Shown here: piece after piece, positions 60,906 to 64,000 of the stretch
Numbering within the stretch: position 1 is the stretch's first letter
How the letters are laid out: the number at the start of each line of letters is the position of its first letter
Source of the DNA: NP936 sp002726085
GTDB lineage: Bacteria; Acidobacteriota; Vicinamibacteria; Vicinamibacterales; UBA8438
Assembly: GCA_036012905.1 (NCBI GenBank)
Contig: DASCQF010000015.1
Span: 1 to 64,000, forward strand
Direction: 5' to 3'
Length of the DNA: 64,000 nucleotides
Position numbers and translations under genes: made by a program
The notes under the pieces: generated by a model
Databases searched by the model: none
Told to the model about the DNA's origin: nothing
What the model saw: the letters and a program-made list of their open reading frames with translations, nothing else

Positions 60906-62393
60906 TCACAGCTCCATCACCGCCTCGATGTCGGGGTCGAGCGTGGGCGGCGGGGACGCCAGTGAGATCCCGAAGAACAGCGTCATCGACAGCAGCAGGG
61001 CCACGAATCCGCCGTTGATGCCATAGGGGATCGCCAGACCGAAGACCTCGATGCCGAAGTTGACTACCAAGCTGGTGACAATGGCGACATTGGCAGCGCT
61101 AGCGGTAGCCCGCTTCCAGTTGAAACCGATGACGACCGTCGGGACGAGCGCGGCCGCAAATGTGCCCCACCCGAACGCGCCGAGCAATGCCACCAGGTCT
61201 TGCCGCGAGTAGAGCACGAAAATGGCCGACCCGACCGCGAGCGCCACCGTCGCCACTCGTGCCCAGAAGAGCTCGTTCGAGAGCGACCGACCGTAAAGCG
61301 CCTTTGGGATGTCGTGCACGACGGCGGCGGCCCCGAGGTTCAGGAAGCTGTCGGCCGTCGACATGATCGCGGCAAAGAGCCCGGCGAACACGACACCGGC
61401 CAGCATCGGACCGGCGTGGAACTGCAGGAACTGTGGCGCCGCCTCGTCCGGATTGGCAAGCTCGGGGTGCCCCCCCTGGATGACGAGCGCCCGCATCGCC
61501 AGTCCGATGCTCAGCCACAGCAGCGAGCACAGCGCATAGCCGCCAGCGCTCACCGGCAGTGTGCGCCGGGCGTCCTCGACCCGCCGATTCATCATCAACT
61601 TGGTGATGACATGCGGCTGGCCGGCGGCACCGAGCACGAACACCACGAACCAGGACAGCGAGCCCATCATCCCCAGCGTGCCCCAGGGAGAGATCGACTC
61701 TGGGTCGTCGGCGACGAGTGTCGTCACGATGCCGGTCAACCCGCCATCGACGGCGCTCAGTGCCGCAAAGAAGACGAACACGGCAGCGACGATCATGATG
61801 GCACCCTGCACCAGGTCGGTATAGACCGACGCCAGGATGCCGCCGGTCACACAGTAGAACACCAGCACGGCGCAGCCGATGACCATGCAGGTGAGAATCG
61901 ACACCTCTGGAATGAACGAGACGTTGTTGAGAACGTCACGCAACACCGTCGCCATCGCGAGGATCTGCGTGCCCAGATACCCGACCACCCCAAGGAGAAT
62001 GGCGACAGCCGTCAGCAGCCTGGCCCGCTCGCTCCGATAGCGCGCCGCCACCGCGTCCGGCAGCGAGATGGTGTCGCGGAGCTCGGCCAGCATGCGCAGC
62101 CGCGTGCCCAACAGATAGAACACGCAGCAGTAGCCGAGCGGGGCGATGACGGTCATCCAGGCCGAGCTGAGTCCCATCCGGTAGACCAGCCCGGGCCCGC
62201 CCACAAAGCCGAAACCGCTCATGGTGCTCGAGAAGACCGCGAGCCCGACGACGAGGATGCCGAGGTCGCGTCCCGCCATGAAGAAATCGCGCGTCGAGGT
62301 GGTCCGGCGCAGCGCCCAGATACCCACCCCGACGCACATCGCCAGATAGGTAAGCACGAAGGCAAGGACGACCAGTGAGCGGGAATCGTCCAT
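60906..62393 (-). CDS. Sodium:solute symporter family protein
   Basis: A 495-residue SSS-family transporter with 13 or so spans: TYLAMCVGVGIWALRR, DFFMAGRDLGILVVGLAVFS, GGILASVYTDLVQGAIMIVA, AGVVFAGLFAAIMSTADSFL and VALLGAFGWGTFAAALVPTV. The segment SRQDLVALLG and the A-x-M-S-T-x-D-S motif are family marks. The Na+-coupled substrate (sugar, amino acid, organic acid) is unknown, but neighbours suggest it feeds the HisD-like/SDR pair. Its ATG shares one base with the stop of the upstream membrane gene. Confidence 0.92.
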   Translation of the reverse strand: MDDSRSLVVLAFVLTYLAMCVGVGIWALRRTTSTRDFFMAGRDLGILVVGLAVFSSTMSGFGFVGGPGLVYRMGLSSAWMTVIAPLGYCCVFYLLGTRLRMLAELRDTISLPDAVAARYRSERARLLTAVAILLGVVGYLGTQILAMATVLRDVLNNVSFIPEVSILTCMVIGCAVLVFYCVTGGILASVYTDLVQGAIMIVAAVFVFFAALSAVDGGLTGIVTTLVADDPESISPWGTLGMMGSLSWFVVFVLGAAGQPHVITKLMMNRRVEDARRTLPVSAGGYALCSLLWLSIGLAMRALVIQGGHPELANPDEAAPQFLQFHAGPMLAGVVFAGLFAAIMSTADSFLNLGAAAVVHDIPKALYGRSLSNELFWARVATVALAVGSAIFVLYSRQDLVALLGAFGWGTFAAALVPTVVIGFNWKRATASAANVAIVTSLVVNFGIEVFGLAIPYGINGGFVALLLSMTLFFGISLASPPPTLDPDIEAVMEL

Positions 62394-62977
62394 CAGCGGT
62401 CAGCCGCCTCGTGACGCCGGCGGGCCGCCACAATCTCCCGGAACCGCGTCATGTCCACCGGGGTCACGAACGCGCGGCTGAACAGCAGCACGTAGAGCGC
62501 CACGACGATGAATTGGGCCGGCCAAAACGCATAGAGGAACCAGGCGGTCGGAACGGGCAGCGAGAAAATCAACGGAGGCATGCCGTCTCCCGCGTACCCG
62601 CGATAGCTGACCGCTATCACCACGAAGATTGCGGCGAGGACGATGCCACACAGCACCAGCGGCGTGCGGATCAGCGCGAGGCGCCTCACCGGGAGCGCCA
62701 GGCAACCGAAGATGAGCGCGAGCTGCAGCAGCCCGAAGCTCAAACCGAGCCACCAAACAGGACCGCGCCGTTCGCTACCCGGACCGGCATGGTCCATCGA
62801 CGGGAACTGGTCGTGCGTCGTACCGTGGCCGGTGGTCACTCGCTCTACGCCGCCGTTTGGCAGCGGTATGTCCTCGAACGGCAGCTCCTCGATGACATAG
62901 GTCAATGCAAAAGTGACGCACAGAGCCAGGAGCAGCCCGAACAGGATCAACGGAAGACGATCGGGTCGATCAGGCAT
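62393..62977 (-). CDS. Membrane protein of unknown function, partner of the symporter
   Basis: A 194-residue protein with about four spans (LILFGLLLALCVTFALTYVI, WWLGLSFGLLQLALIFGCLA, LVLCGIVLAAIFVVIAVSYR and FLYAFWPAQFIVVALYVLLF). A loop THGTTHDQF-like GHGTTHDQFPSMDHAGPG lies after the first span, and the C-terminus is RRRHEAADR. I do not recognise a family. Its stop overlaps the symporter start by one base, so the two are probably translated together. The ATG at 62977 was chosen at the first span; a frame open further upstream is rejected. Confidence 0.7.
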   Translation of the reverse strand: MPDRPDRLPLILFGLLLALCVTFALTYVIEELPFEDIPLPNGGVERVTTGHGTTHDQFPSMDHAGPGSERRGPVWWLGLSFGLLQLALIFGCLALPVRRLALIRTPLVLCGIVLAAIFVVIAVSYRGYAGDGMPPLIFSLPVPTAWFLYAFWPAQFIVVALYVLLFSRAFVTPVDMTRFREIVAARRRHEAADR

Positions 62978-63041
62978 GTAAGTTCGGCTAGTGTAACGTG
63001 TGGTTACACCGGAGGGGTAGAATCGGAACGGGGAGGCGTGC

Positions 63042-64000
63042 ATGAAGAGTGGATGTGTGGCATGGGTGACCGCGGCGGTCCTCATCATTTCGGCTGGGGA
63101 CGCTGCGGCGCAGGGGGGACCGCTCGACTACCCGCAGTGGCGGGGCGCGAATCGCGACGGCGCGGCGGCGGCGTTCACCGAGCCGGCCGCCTGGCCGACC
63201 CGGCTGACTCGGCAGTGGCAGGTGGAGACAGGTCGTGGTTATGCCACACCGATTCTGGTCGGCAACCGGGTCTACACCTTTGGTCGGCTGGACACCGACG
63301 AGGTTGTGATGGCGCTCGACGCCACGAGCGGAGCGGTCGTCTGGCGCACCGGCTACACGGGCACCTATCGCAACAACGCGGGGACCCAGCGTCACGGCCC
63401 CGGCCCGAAGTCGACACCGCTGTTCTTCGACGGCAAGCTCTTTACGCTCGGCATCAACGGGGTCGTCTCGGCGTTCGACGCCGCCGACGGTGAGTTGTTG
63501 TGGCAAAAACCGGCACAGGCTGTCGAGCCGCTGTATGCCACCGCGCTCTCACCGGTCGCCGACAATGGTCATGTTATCTTCCACGTGGGCGGACACGACG
63601 CTGGCGCACTGACGGCATTCGACGCCGACAGCGGCAGTGTGGTCTGGAGCTGGGAGGGCGACGGACCGGGGTACGCCTCGCCGATGGTCGCCGTCATCGA
63701 TGGCGTGCGACAGATCGTCTCGGTGACCCAAGCGCACATCGTGGGGGTCGCAGCCGACGACGGCGAGTTGCTCTGGGAGCGACCGTTTGTCTCCCGATCC
63801 ACGAACAACTCGATCACACCGATTATCGATGGCGAGGACGTAATCGTCACCGGTCACGACCTGGGAGTCGCCAGATTCAGGCCCACACGCCTGGGGGGAC
63901 GGTGGACAACCGAGACTGTCTGGGAGACCGACGAGGTCTCGATGTTCATGAGCAACCCGGTGCTCGTCGACGGCACGCTCTTCGGGATGTCGCACCTGAG
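63042..64000 (+). CDS. PQQ-binding-like beta-propeller protein, exported, truncated by the window end
   Basis: At least 319 residues of an exported protein with signal AWVTAAVLIISAGDAAAQ. The mature part has YPQWRGANRDG and repeated beta-blade motifs such as ALDATSGAVVWRTGY, AFDAADGELLWQK and AFDADSGSVVWSWEG. These match PQQ-binding-like/YncE-type beta-propellers, often called outer-membrane assembly BamB-like. They occur commonly in Acidobacteriota and Planctomycetes, where the exact role is unknown. The ATG at 63042 has GGGAGGCGTGC before it; the gene continues past 64000. Confidence 0.85.
   Translation, partial: MKSGCVAWVTAAVLIISAGDAAAQGGPLDYPQWRGANRDGAAAAFTEPAAWPTRLTRQWQVETGRGYATPILVGNRVYTFGRLDTDEVVMALDATSGAVVWRTGYTGTYRNNAGTQRHGPGPKSTPLFFDGKLFTLGINGVVSAFDAADGELLWQKPAQAVEPLYATALSPVADNGHVIFHVGGHDAGALTAFDADSGSVVWSWEGDGPGYASPMVAVIDGVRQIVSVTQAHIVGVAADDGELLWERPFVSRSTNNSITPIIDGEDVIVTGHDLGVARFRPTRLGGRWTTETVWETDEVSMFMSNPVLVDGTLFGMSHL

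Overview
The window is about 64 kb of dense, high-GC bacterial DNA with roughly 50 protein-coding genes and no rRNA, tRNA or CRISPR array that I can see. The mix of families points to Acidobacteriota, most likely class Vicinamibacteria (inference from gene content). The indicators are a DUF1592/DUF1552/ankyrin operon, a TonB receptor with an N-terminal carboxypeptidase-regulatory-like domain, a GMC oxidoreductase with a gluconate-dehydrogenase subunit-3 partner, a PQQ-like beta-propeller, and many secreted enzymes with Sec or Tat signals. The style is aerobic, heterotrophic and rich in exported redox and hydrolytic proteins.

Layout. 0.1-12.6 kb: DinB protein (frameshifted), geranylgeranyl-reductase-type flavoprotein, secreted alpha/beta hydrolase, GNAT (frameshifted), PEBP protein, Tat-exported subunit plus GMC oxidoreductase, duplicated creatininase-like protein, DUF4342, EVE protein, orphan ABC substrate-binding lipoprotein, serine hydrolase. 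12.6-18.1 kb: pyruvate-dehydrogenase-type E1 and E2 and an acyl-CoA ligase on the minus strand. 18.1-21.8 kb: exported cytochrome c/copper-monooxygenase-like protein, a secreted unknown, and a spondin-domain lipoprotein. 21.8-25.6 kb: acyl-CoA mutase large subunit, acyl-CoA dehydrogenase and an exported HpcH/HpaI aldolase homologue. 25.6-32.1 kb: small membrane proteins and the ankyrin/DUF1552/DUF1592 operon. 32.3-35.9 kb: membrane CxxCH protein, FMN-binding glutamate-synthase-like protein, secreted unknown.

36.1-46.8 kb looks like a metal-handling island. A Cys/His/Met-rich exported protein, a Cys/His-containing beta-propeller, a TonB receptor and a CopC protein lie in a row on the plus strand. 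A second, ligand-poor CopC homologue and pruA lie on the minus strand, then a FeoA-FeoB fusion with a Fur-box-like operator and its Cys-rich partner. 46.8-54 kb: BI-1/YccA protein, CPA1 antiporter with TrkA domain, outer-surface protein (frameshifted), beta-CASP nuclease, type-B carboxylesterase. 54-64 kb: secreted lectin-fold protein, PepD, exported esterase, an SDR/HisD-like pair, a sodium:solute symporter with a membrane partner, and the start of a PQQ-like beta-propeller protein.

Non-coding structure is the unusual part. Short arrays of 7-nt repeats recur in at least nine junctions, twice as inverted pairs and twice inside the signal-peptide n-region of a gene. There is a three-copy 162-bp tandem repeat of hairpins, a 164-bp MITE-like element with TA-flanked inverted ends placed exactly between two stop codons, and a perfect 13-bp-stem hairpin. 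Four genes carry frameshifts that can each be repaired by restoring one or two bases in a C run or CG run, which suggests systematic assembly indels rather than four pseudogenes.
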